From positions 77,176,291 to 77,240,290 of the forward strand of contig CM043948.1 of the NCBI GenBank assembly GCA_014529385.2: a stretch of DNA of 64,000 bases. Direction: 5' to 3'. Positions 32,231-42,500 of the stretch are shown here, piece after piece. Below the pieces are notes generated by a model that ran no database searches, had not been told where the DNA came from, and saw only the letters and a list, made by a program, of their open reading frames with translations. The first letter of the stretch is position 1. The number at the start of each line of letters is the position of its first letter. The translations under genes and the position numbers were made by a program. This DNA comes from Adiantum capillus-veneris (Eukaryota > Streptophyta > Polypodiopsida > Polypodiales > Pteridaceae).

Positions 32231-33339
32231 TGGTGACCAAGTACTGGTGGACATTCAGTGGAGATATGGTCCTTGGATTTGCATCTTGAACACCAAGTCT
32301 TCATCTTTCGGACTGGCTGTCTTGTGTGGCTAATTTCTGCAATTTTCCTAGCCATCTCTTCAATTTTCTTGGTCCATGATCCCTTCTTTGATTTCTCCTT
32401 TGCTCGTTCATTGGATCTGCTCTCGGAGCTACTGGATGTTTCAATGGAATAAGAAGTTTCAGTAGTAGCAGAGCTACTGCTACTGGTCCTTCGCTTCTTG
32501 TGCCTCTTTTCCTTCTTAGCCTGTTGTTCCAGCTTTAATGCCCTTTGGACTAGATCATTGAATTTTTTTGTAGGGGCTGGTACTTCTTGTTCTTTAAGCT
32601 TCTTGCTTCTGAACCCATTCAAGAACCATGCCCTCAATCTCTTCTCAGACGGCGGTTCTTGCAACTGCCTGGTTAGCTCTTTTATCTTTTCCACATAGCT
32701 GCGGACTGACAAATTCCTCTGTTTGATCTTATCTAATTCATAGAAAATATCTTCGTCCCCTCTATTGTCGGAATATTCCAACATGAAGGCCTTCAGCAAT
32801 TTGTTATATGATCTCAGCTGGCATGCAGGGTAATGGTAATACCATTTCCTCACTGCCTCCTTCAAGGTTTGTGGAAAATATTCCCCCCAATCATCTTCAT
32901 CAATGTTTTTTAGTTCAGCATACTGCTCGAAAGCTTGTATGTGAACATCTGGATCATCCTTTTTCCCCCCTTTGAATATTGGAAAGGAAATCTTCAGGGA
33001 AGCTGTGTAATCATTTCGATTACTACTGATCCTGCTACTTCTCTTCTTGGCTTCAGAATGACGCTTGGGAGCCTTCTTGCAATTGTCAGTGTCAGCATCC
33101 CAATCAATATCTGTCTCTGTCTCAGTGTCAGTGTCTTCTCTGGTGTGTCTGCTAGAAGTACGGTGACTTCCCTTACTGCCCTTGGTATCCTCATCTCTCT
33201 GGCAAGATTGAGAATTCTTGGAACTCTTTGCCTTCCGTGCCTCCCGTTCTGCCCGTCGACGTCGAGAATGACTGGAGTGCTGTGAGTCCTGCGCCTCATC
33301 AACCTGACTATGCTCCTCCTGAGCCTCAGTGTCAGTCAT
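32231..33339 (-). pseudogene. Retrotransposon gag, truncated and fused to inverted LTR
   Basis: An open frame of 396 codons from ATG 33339. The N-terminus is Ser/Arg/Asp-rich. A retrotransposon gag domain follows (SFPIFKGGKKDDPDVHIQAFE, then WGEYFPQTLKEAVRKWYYHYP, LPSEK-type C-terminal helix), then a basic Ser-rich region and a CCHC knuckle (CSRCKSKDHISTEC). The last 25 residues, from about 32230 to 32149, are encoded by the antisense of the PBS copy and LTR A, so the true C-terminus has been replaced. No stop lies upstream within the frame. Gag would form the particle; protease and RT are absent here. Confidence 0.85.
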
Positions 33340-33490
33340 CTTCTCTTGCTTTGGGTCAAACTCTCTTCCTGACTACTCAGGAATGGGGTCCACACAAATG
33401 GTAGATTTTCGGCCACGATTAGATTTTGGTGCCATTGCTGAAAACTTCAACTGGGAGAAGAGTCTTTCAGTCAACAAGCTTCAGCTCGAG

Positions 33491-33950
33491 CCACCGTGAT
33501 CGCCAAAATGGAATTGGAGCTGATCTCTTGAGACAACTAATTCCAGTGTTGAAAGATTTCAACTACTAGTATGGGAAGATTTCAGACAGCAGACTGAACA
33601 GGAATCAGAGACTAAACTGGAATGTGGATACTGAAATAAGAATCAAACTTAGGTACTGGAATAAGGTTCAGATTCAAAAGACTGGATGAGAAATATATGC
33701 CATGATTGGGATTACAAATCAAGATTACAGCGAATATGATTACAGAGAGAAAGTACAGCCGACAATACTGCCAATGATTCTCAAGTACAATTATAGCCAA
33801 AGCGCTAACCCAAGTGATAACAATTGCCAACCCGATTACAATGTAATGGGCCCTATTTATACACTTCGGGTTTACTGTAGTAATTGCTAAGTAATTCGTT
33901 GCCCATCTTCTAAGAAGACGTTCCCACATAGTGACTTCCAGCCGTCTACA
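33491..33950 (-). repeat. LTR B (5' LTR) with primer-binding site
   Basis: On the minus strand it runs TGTAGACGG (33950) to AATTCCA (33509), then TTT and the primer site TGGCGATCACGGTGG (33505-33491). The leader and gag ATG (33339) follow in the same orientation, so this is the 5' LTR. The TATA box is at 33861-33854. The tRNA is not the usual initiator Met; it resembles an Arg-type acceptor end but I cannot settle it. Confidence 0.88.
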
Positions 33951-33956
33951 CAATGG

Positions 33957-34547
33957 ATGCAACATCAACCAATATTCAAAGACACTGCTTTGGACACTCA
34001 TGAAGCAGAGCAAGTCAACCAAGGAGAGGTCTCTCCTGAGCAAGATATGCACTCTCAGGGTGATTGTGCTTTTGGAGATGATGATATTGGTTTTTTTTAT
34101 AGTCTCTTATCAGAAGATGGTGATTATGTACCTCGTCCTCCTCCCTTTGATATTGGTATGCTTGAAGACGTTACTTGTGAGGATCTAGATCATTTGCTTG
34201 ATGAGGGAGTGCCTCTTGAGTTGGACACAACTATTCCAAGGGAGTCTTTGGCTTGTGCGGATGCCTCTAATATCTCTAAGGGCTTTGTATACCTCTTTGT
34301 AGAGATGCATGCCTTTCAGTGCCTCTTAAAGTCTATTGCTTTTGATTGTGATGGTGTAACAAGTGTTTCCCAGGCTTTGGTTATATTGGATGACAGAGAG
34401 GACGTGGATGTAGATGATGAATGGGGTTTTGAAGACCCAGATGTTTCGATGGACGCCTCCCAGGCTGCTTATGTCAATAAGGCTCTTGGCAGGATCAAAG
34501 CCATGAGAGTGTTGAACAATGTTCGTGAGTCAGAAGAGCAAGAAATG

Positions 34548-34550
<3 letters not shown>
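33957..34550 (+). CDS. Acidic protein of unknown function
   Basis: An open frame of about 200 codons from a possible start at 33957, directly at the border of LTR B, up to a (GA)n tract. It is Asp/Glu-rich throughout (for example DCAFGDDDIGFFYSLLSEDGDY, DLDHLLDEGVPLELD, DREDVDVDDEWGFEDPDVSMD) and ends with a helical segment AYVNKALGRIKAMRVLNNV. I recognise no family. Upstream sequence was probably cut off by the LTR B insertion, so the true start may be missing. It may be an exon of a host gene or part of an element. Confidence 0.4.
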
Positions 34551-34612
<62 letters not shown>

Positions 34613-34757
34613 ATCCCTCTCTGGTTTGTTGGGAACAACTCCTTTCTCAACATCGAATATACACACATACACACACTCAATGATAGAGAAAGGAGATTGT
34701 TGGCAAAGGTGTGCTTTCAAAAATCACACACACTTCGTCTTTGGTGACTATGGCAAA

Positions 34758-34843
<86 letters not shown>
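34551..34843. repeat. Two (GA)n microsatellites
   Basis: (GA)n at 34551-34609 and 34762-34843, separated by about 150 bp containing CACACACTC. Reading frames through them are artefacts. Confidence 0.95.
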
Positions 34844-34845
<2 letters not shown>

Positions 34846-34849
34846 CAGA

Positions 34850-35640
34850 GCACATGGGCTCTCCTCCGACACTTTTGGCATCAACTTCAATGGTATCAAA
34901 TTTCTCGACATTCAGCATCGGCAAGGCATTTTAAGCCAATGGAAAAAATTGGCTTTTGGCACCCAATGGTTTTTCTTGGCATTGGCACATTGGCATCAAT
35001 ATCGGCATTGACACACCATCTCAACATCAACATCGGCATCGATACATTGTTTTTTCATGCAATTATAAAAGAGAGCACTCTTGACAATTATTGCTTGGCT
35101 TCTTAATGTTATTTTTTGCATAAATTTTTAATTTATGCCTATTGTGGTCTGGTTTTGTGATGCTTAGCTTTTGAAGTCTCACAAGTTACCAGCTTTATTA
35201 GTTTGCTAGACTCATAGGTCTACTCAACTACATGTTCATAGGTTTTCTTTGGAGGCTTTCCACTATGGTTCTTTTGTTCTTGCACTTGATACATGCTAGT
35301 TACTACATGCATGGCATTTGTGGTTTTCTTTTCCTAGCCTGGTTGGCTACAATTGATAGGTTTTTCCATGGACAAATTCCAAGTTTATTCCCTACATGTA
35401 CCTCACTTTAGTCCAGACTTTTCTTGCATCTCAATGGTGCGCCTTGCATGAGCATGTGTCCTACGGTCTTGTAGTGACAAGTTTTCCTCTTTTGTTGTAA
35501 AAAATTGAGCATACATTGCTCAAATTTTCTTAGTAACTCCATTCTAGAGTCCTCAGAAATTTCCTCTTTGTACCAGGTTTGGAATCCTCCATGAAGCTAT
35601 CTTGCTTTAGATCTTTGGCGAATGCTTCCAATCTTCTCCA
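34850..35640. other. No gene recognised
   Basis: A TTGGCATTGGCAT/CATCGGCATTGAC degenerate short-word stretch at 34900-35050, then T-rich sequence. No coding feature. Confidence 0.4.
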
Positions 35641-35649
35641 TAATCCATC

Positions 35650-36040
35650 CTTATCTCCCTTACACGCTCTTAGTTGGAACAATTTCATGGAAGCTTAAGC
35701 ACCTCAGTAGACAAGCCCACATAATTATTTGAGGAGAGAAAACGCTAGTTGGTGCCCTCACACACTCAAACACAAGATAGAAGCAGGAGGGGCAACAATA
35801 GTGCATCGTAGAACAACCATGTATTTCCCTCCTCAAAGAGGGTGGAATGTTTGATATTCAGCCATAATCCAGTCTCACACCAACTTACAATCATAAGGTT
35901 GTGAATGATGTGGCATTTTGAGCAACTTCTAACAAAAAGTGGGTAATTTTTTGCCAGTTTTTTTGCCCTTTTTTCATTTTCCATTTTGAACATAGAGACC
36001 AAATGATATGGGCAAATTCTTAAATTTATGGAAAAAAAAT
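35650..36040. repeat. Dispersed repeat, copy 1 (see 54240-54640)
   Basis: Shares a diverged block with 54240-54640: TTTCATGGAAGCTT, TTATTTGAGGAG, GAAAACGCTAGTTGG/GAAACCCTAATTGGAGG, GATGTGGCATTTTGAGC and AATTTATGGAAAAA. The internal palindromes and the element type are unclear; copy 2 interrupts a gypsy protease gene, so it is mobile. Confidence 0.7.
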
Positions 36041-36216
36041 TTAAGCTTAATTTTACTGACTGGCATCACTTTTAAAATTGTCATGATCTCTAGAGACATT
36101 TTGGGCAGCCGCACTCATCCGCTACTATTTTTGGCATCCACATTGTCAACGCATACAAGTCACCCAAGGCATCGACACATTCACTTCATTCACAATTGTA
36201 TGCACTAGTAGAGGGC

Positions 36217-36374
36217 TGTCAGGATAAGGATCCTAAGGAGTAAGGCTTGGCCTAGGGGGTCAAGGACCTGAGCCAGGGGCTCGAACTAGACCAATGTGGA
36301 CTGGGTGGTATCAGAGCTCAGGGAGGAGGAGCCATGGAGGAGGGGGAAGGAGATCGGTTGCATGAGACATGCAT

Positions 36375-36435
<61 letters not shown>

Positions 36436-38100
36436 ACTTGGGCCATGAAGGAAGCTAAGCAAGAGGAGCAGCTGAGGGCGTGCAGGGGCTCTTGTGTCAG
36501 GGAGGGGTCGAAAGTCGACCATGACGAAATTACACCAAGAGGAGCTCGTTGGGGTCCCAGGCTGAACCAATGGCTTTTTGTCACTGCATCAAATGCTCAC
36601 AAGCCCTCAAACGCTCTCTCCCATCTCCTTTTGTATGCGTGAAGTCTGCTACCGTCGTTGATGCGTTCTTTTTTTCACCTTCTCACCTTAAGGGGATGCC
36701 ATAAGTTGGGCACCCTACCCCATAGGGGTCGTACCCATGGCGAAAGATGATCAACAAACGGTGTTCACCTCCATTAAACATGCTTTGTAATAGGCTTGAC
36801 GTACAACATCGCTGGGACAAGCTGCACGAAAATTGTAGAAGTTAAGGGACTTATCCCATGGTGGACATGCCACGCAAGCAAGCAGCCCGTGGATGGCAGG
36901 CAACAAATGATTGTAGTAGAAACTATTTAGTTTCTTTTTAGAACTATTTCCACTCCTCTTTCATGTGTGCTATGAGCATTACATTCGCCATAAGTCTTAG
37001 CAAGTATGATCATGGATATGCAGGTTGGGATCTATTTTTGCTAAATGCATGCACACTAGGTGTTATGGGCCCTAGTGTTTAGCAAAGGCTGATTTGGAGC
37101 GGAATGCATACTCATCCCATTAATTGTTTATCAAGCATTTTGCACTCTATGAGATTACTTTTGGATCTACCAATCACCAATAGAGGTCATGCCTCGGTTG
37201 GGTGCTTGTGGATATTTTAAGTTAACCAAGATGGTTATTTAGGACATTGTTGATTCCTCAACAATGTTGTACGACCTTGTGATCCCCGTTTACAAGTCAT
37301 TTAGGAAGACTGTTTGTAAACCGTGGGGAATCACACACACCTCACTACTGTCAGTATCCAAGGGGATAAGTAGATTACAAAACCTTAGTACTGTTAGTAT
37401 CCAAGGGGATAGGTAGATTACAAAGTGTAATCTTGTGCTAAAGGATATGCGAAGTGCATATGTTAGCACCAAGCAATCCAGTTAGTAAGCATTTACTGCT
37501 CTAGTTGGGAATTTGCTTACCGTAAGCTAATGCAAGTTTGCAACTAGGTTTAGTCTCTTCATGTATAATTCAGGTTCTCAACCTAGACCACGAGTTATGG
37601 TGGGGTTGTTTATTACTGATACGAGAAGATAACAAGTCAATGACTTAAACTTGGCTACTGAGTTACATCAGTAAGTTACTTTCATGGAAAGTGAAAAGAG
37701 GTACTCTTTCGGGTACATTTTAGTTGTGATAACTCGTTTAGCATACTTAAGTGAGTTCTAAATGAAGTCTACACACTATGTGTTGTATATGAGCCGGTTA
37801 CACCAAGACGGTTGCAAAAGGACAACAATGTGGAAAATCAGGATGTTATTCATAATTTCATTGAACCTCCCGCTGAACCATGTTCTAGTCAAATGAATAA
37901 CTGGATCCATGAAGGATGCCAATGTGGAACACATTAGTGTATCACCACTCTTGTTTTCGAGGACGAAAACGCTTTTCCAAGGAGGGAGTAATGTTAGGAC
38001 AAGGATCCTAAGGAGCAAGGCTCGACCTAGGGGGTCAAGGACCTAAGCCAGGGGCTCGGAGTGGACGAGTGTGGACTAGGGATCCGAATTATGGCTAGGA
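36217..38100 (+). mobile_element. Short LTR retroelement with gypsy-type 3' end
   Basis: 5' LTR fragment from TGTCAGGATAAGGATCC at 36217, a primer site TGGTATCAGAGC at 36306-36317, then a (CT)n tract (36377-36433). The 3' end has a polypurine tract AAGGAGGGAG before TGTTAGGACAAGGATCC at 37992. About 85 bp match between the ends (AAGGATCCTAAGGAG, CCTAGGGGGTCAAGGACCT, AGCCAGGGGCTCG). The interior (about 1.7 kb) has no intact gene; TTTTCGAGGACGAAAAC before the polypurine tract is the usual pol end of gypsy chromoviruses. I read a deletion derivative. The LTR ends are not exact. Confidence 0.7.
36377..36433. repeat. (TC)n microsatellite
   Basis: About 28 TC units just inside the primer site of the short LTR element. 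Confidence 0.95.
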
Positions 38101-38161
38101 CTGTGGATCCGGCCTATATATAGGGTGTTAGGACGGTGGATCCGGCATCTCAGTCTCCTAT

Positions 38162-38440
38162 GTCTTATAAGGGCATCGATAGCAACATTACAAGCATTAT
38201 AATTGGGGACTTCAATATTCACATCGATCGCACAAGCAACGAGTACAAGAGGTTGCATGACTTCTTCCACAAAAAAACAACGACACCAGACAATTCACCA
38301 AACAACAACTATGTACAATTCAATCATTGACCACATTTGGGTGAGAAACTCAAGACCGAATTCCATGAGCGCCACAAGGTTTTGCTTTTGGTACGATCAC
38401 TCTTTAACATGCATACTCTTTCCAAGATAAACACCACACC
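38162..38440 (+). pseudogene. Endonuclease/exonuclease/phosphatase-like fragment
   Basis: Contains NITSIIIGDFNIHIDRTS, where GDFN is the catalytic motif of the EEP endonuclease superfamily, and about 40 residues later, after frame changes, the IDHIWVRN block and WYDHSLTCI resembling the conserved SDH end. Such endonucleases occur in LINEs and in endonuclease-bearing Helitron-like elements. It is a fragment with two shifts; the class is not decidable here. Confidence 0.5.
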
Positions 38441-38965
38441 TAAAAAGAGCTTCATCCCCTTCGCTTCCCCCCCACCCCCCCCAAAAAAAACAAAAAACAA
38501 AAAAGGTTCCAAGACTTGATCCTCCATCTTAACCATCATCAACCTTGCCCCAGCCTACGGTGTGCGAAACGCGCCAAAAAAAATGTTGAGCTGCACCACA
38601 CTACTCGTGTGGCCCACTTTCGAATGCGACAATTGTCATGCAGCATATTCCCATCCTTCTGCATTGGTGCTCGCGTGTTCTTGTGCGCATGATTCCTTGG
38701 TTTATTGTTTTTTTGAGATGTCACTATCCCGACCCCGAGAACTGGGCGACTTTCTAGCATGTAAACAACCCTTTTTCAAGCTTCAAAGGCTTTTCTGACA
38801 TGTAAACATTGAAAACCTGATAGCACAATCGTTGATGCCACAAGCCTTCTGCAATGTTGTTCCAGCCTTTCCCTTGTACTGTGTACACGACAATAATTCT
38901 CTTTGCCTCTTCCCGATTTTATCACTATTTAGTTTATCGTCGTGTGAAGTGTTTAAATAATTCAA
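38441..38965. other. Upstream flank of the PITH gene
   Basis: No reading frame of interest. Contains a C-run/A-run (38468-38510). It holds the presumed promoter of the gene starting at 39040. Confidence 0.4.
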
Positions 38966-38973
38966 GATTAGGT

Positions 38974-38980
38974 TATAAAA
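38974..38980 (+). promoter_or_regulatory. TATA box of the PITH gene
   Basis: TATAAAA about 60 bp upstream of the ATG at 39040. The spacing allows a 5' UTR of about 35 nt. No other core element was assigned. Confidence 0.45.
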
Positions 38981-39039
38981 GCCGTCACTTAAAAAAGCGC
39001 TCCAAAACGTACACTTTGAAAGGAGGGATCGATACTGTC

Positions 39040-39489
39040 ATGGCAGCTTCTTCAATTGCGAAGGGCCAGGTGCTATCTCGTTTCTTATGATTCGCACTGG
39101 TTCTCTAAACTTTGAGATCTGTACTTTCTGCTGCGTTACGCTGTCATTTCTGACATTTGGGTCTTGCTTTGTGTAGGTTGATCTGATCGACTTTATAGAG
39201 TGGCCCTCCGTTGAATGCCTAAACGAAAACAGTAGTCATACTTTCGCTAATGCCCTTAAACAGGTGCTTGATCTTTCTGCCATCATGTAGAAGCGGCATT
39301 GTGATGCATAAGAGCCACTGCGTTTGTGATTAATTCGTATCAAGACAGATTAGTGGACATAATGGAACTTGTGGGTTTCCTTGGGTTGTGTTAACGTGAA
39401 AATGATGGCTGAAACGAGTATGGAGTAGATTATTATCCTTAAGTGAGCGAAGAACAGTCAATGATGCTGATGATGTGGTCACTAGTCAC

Positions 39490-39564
<75 letters not shown>

Positions 39565-42500
39565 GCTCACGCTAGTGTACCATTTGTTGCGTGCGAGTGC
39601 TGTTTCGTACAATCCTTAGCCATGCTGATTTTTAGTGTCCTTGCTTCTCCCGTGGCTCTCAGGGTACCTACATGGGCAACTTTCTATAACATTATCTTAT
39701 ATTTTACTTCGCGCAACGGGACATTTGCAGGCCCCAGGTTACCTCTTCTCGGTTTTTGTAAGTTATCTTTGAGAGGAGAGAGGGAAAAGAGAGTGCTTCA
39801 ACATCTCAGACTTCTACCCTTAGTCAGATCTTGCTCCATGGCGGCCACCACACCTACATCGGGCATCACGACGACTGCCCACACACCCTTCATGTGGACA
39901 TATGACTTGACAACAGAGGACCTAGGACCTAACTAGTATCGAGGCGGCCACTAGACATTACTTGGGCTGGACACTGGTTGCGTACATGGTGGGTCTCTCC
40001 TCTTCATGTGGCACAGTTCAAAGTACGACTCCGTGATTCCACCTTAGAGCAGGTCCGTCTATAGAGGTTGGTGATTACTAGTCGCCTGGATTAATATCTC
40101 AGGTGCCATCAGTTTGGGCACATGGTGAGAGATTGCCCTTCCCACTGTAATGTGCAGTGAAAGTGATTTATGATGATGATTTAGGTAGAGTGCTTAGTGC
40201 GTACTCAAGGTTCCTTTTGCTGTTCCTTTTACTTCATAAGAGAGATGTGCAATAGACTAGAGAGAGAAGAGATATTGTGAGTGAAGGAGAGAGAAAGAAG
40301 ACTAGAGGTATTTGCTTTAGATTGCACATATGTTGACACAATGGTCTTAGATGCTGGGATGCTATGGGATCTTGCGGTAGATGCTTGGATTTGCGATGGC
40401 ACCTTGAGGCTAAGGCTGAAATCTAGAATCATCGATGATATGGGCTGAGATCTGCAAAAACACTAGGTTGCTTCTGTCCGTATGCAGTAAGGATCTTCTA
40501 GCGTCAAGGGTTCTAATGTGAATCTCTAGTGATGATGGTGAAAAACGTTTGATGACTGAATTTGGGTTGCAAAAACGCCAGGGGTTTTGATGGTTGGAAA
40601 CGCCTGAGGGCTGAGGTAGTGCAGGTATTGAATGGGCACTGAGCTTACTTTGCAAATGATAGCCAATTTCTGCTTATATAGCCCGTGAAAGCTAGGCTGA
40701 GCAGTATCAAGGCTAGAAGGCAACCCACGACTTGTAATTGCTGGCTAAATGTCACTTAATAATAAGTTCAAAAACCTATTGATAAGAGGCGCTTCATACG
40801 CAGGTACTACCTAGGCTTGGTACTAATATTGTTGTATGGGAATACTCTCCAGTGCCTACACGTAGCAGCCACTAGCTCTGCTCCTCTGCTCATGTGCAAT
40901 AGAGGGTATGCAAAAAGTGCTTGGACTTGCACGTCCTGTGTACAGGCTCACAAGGGTGCATAACACTTTCTATGCCGTCCTAAACCATACAAATAGGATT
41001 TAGCTTGTCCACATGCATATAGGGTCAGGTGTGCACGTGACCATTGACCATTGACACCTGCCCTCCTCGTCGCCCTGAGCCACAACACCCCGTACCTCAG
41101 GGTGTAGCGGAGGGTTGGTAGAAGGCCCCTCGTCGCCATACCTTTTGGTGGGCCCAGCCTCTATTGGCAATAAAAAGGATCAAGAAAATGGTAACACACG
41201 CAATTTAGGTTTCACACACTCACCACCTTGACAGCGTGTCTCCTCGACAGTAGGTTTCAACTACTTAGTCGGTTCAACCACTTCTGGACATACCCTTTAC
41301 TTCATGGCGTACGTCGAGGGCTACCTCACATTTGGCCATGGAGATCGACTTTCCACCTCTGCCATCTTCACCAACCCCTTCCCTTTCACCCTCACCCACT
41401 GACACTGCAACACCATACCCCCTGCCACCCACCCCAACCCACCCACCCACCCTCACCCATGGTTCTCCATCCTCTCCACCTCTATTGTGCGCCCCAACAC
41501 CCCCTTGTGTTCCTGTAACAAACTTGGACACCCCAAGTCAAGATTCTACCACGACATAGCATAGATTTACCCTAAAATGGTTCACAAACGACGACATGGC
41601 CCGGAGTAGTTCCGTGCCCAGAGGTATCGGCCCCAAAGATTGGTGCCCCTTTCGGTATTTCTTTTTATATTAAACTGTGTGCAAAGTACAAGCGAGTCCC
41701 TGCGAACTCACACTCAGACTCTACGTCCATATGCTTTGAGTAATGAGGCCCAAAAGACCTATTTATTGTTACAAGGGTTGCCCCAAAAGCAGAGCCCCAA
41801 AAGTTTAACTCAAAAGCTTATTAAACTCAAAAGTTTTGCTCCAAAATCTCAAATTCAAAATTAAACCATATTGCCCAAAAGCTGGTCAGCGTAATTTTCG
41901 GAAATCCGTATGGCCAGTAAGCGCAAAAAGCGGAGCGTCCGTATTGCTGTCTGTACGGCCTGCCATGTCAGCATGTCAACGCGTTTTGCGGGATTCTGTA
42001 CGTTGCTGCCACGTCAGCATGTCGGCGCATTACTCGGAATTTCGTACAGTAAGCCGTGTGTGTATGTGTGTGTGTGTGCGGGGGCCTGCCACGTCCAATT
42101 TGTGACATACCCCCCACTTGAAAGAATGGTAATTGCCCTTGATTACGCCTGCAAAACAGACGAAGGCCATAAAACTGTCTTAGTAGACACTGACTGCTAG
42201 TACTGACGCACTAGACACCACATCTAGCACTTGTACAGATTGATAGTCACACCATTGGACATCACTTGACATCATAGGACATCACATGACAAATCACGTA
42301 GAAATTCATTCCAAATCTTAGACCATGATTAATCGGCAACATATTTAGTAATTGCATCTAGATCCAATCGGGACCTACAGATGCCCGATTAACTAATCCT
42401 TATTGCAATCATATCTATAGAGATTTATGAGACTGAAATGCTGTAGTCACTTTGTCTTTCAGTTCCTACACTCAAACAAGTCAAGTACAAATTAAAAATT

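Noticed and set aside
34468-35106. Arg-Glu and Ser-Leu repeat proteins
   Set aside because: They are translations of (GA)n/(CT)n microsatellites.
41228-41559. Proline-rich plus-strand and glycine-rich minus-strand frames
   Set aside because: Both derive from a CACCC-rich stretch and have no other support.
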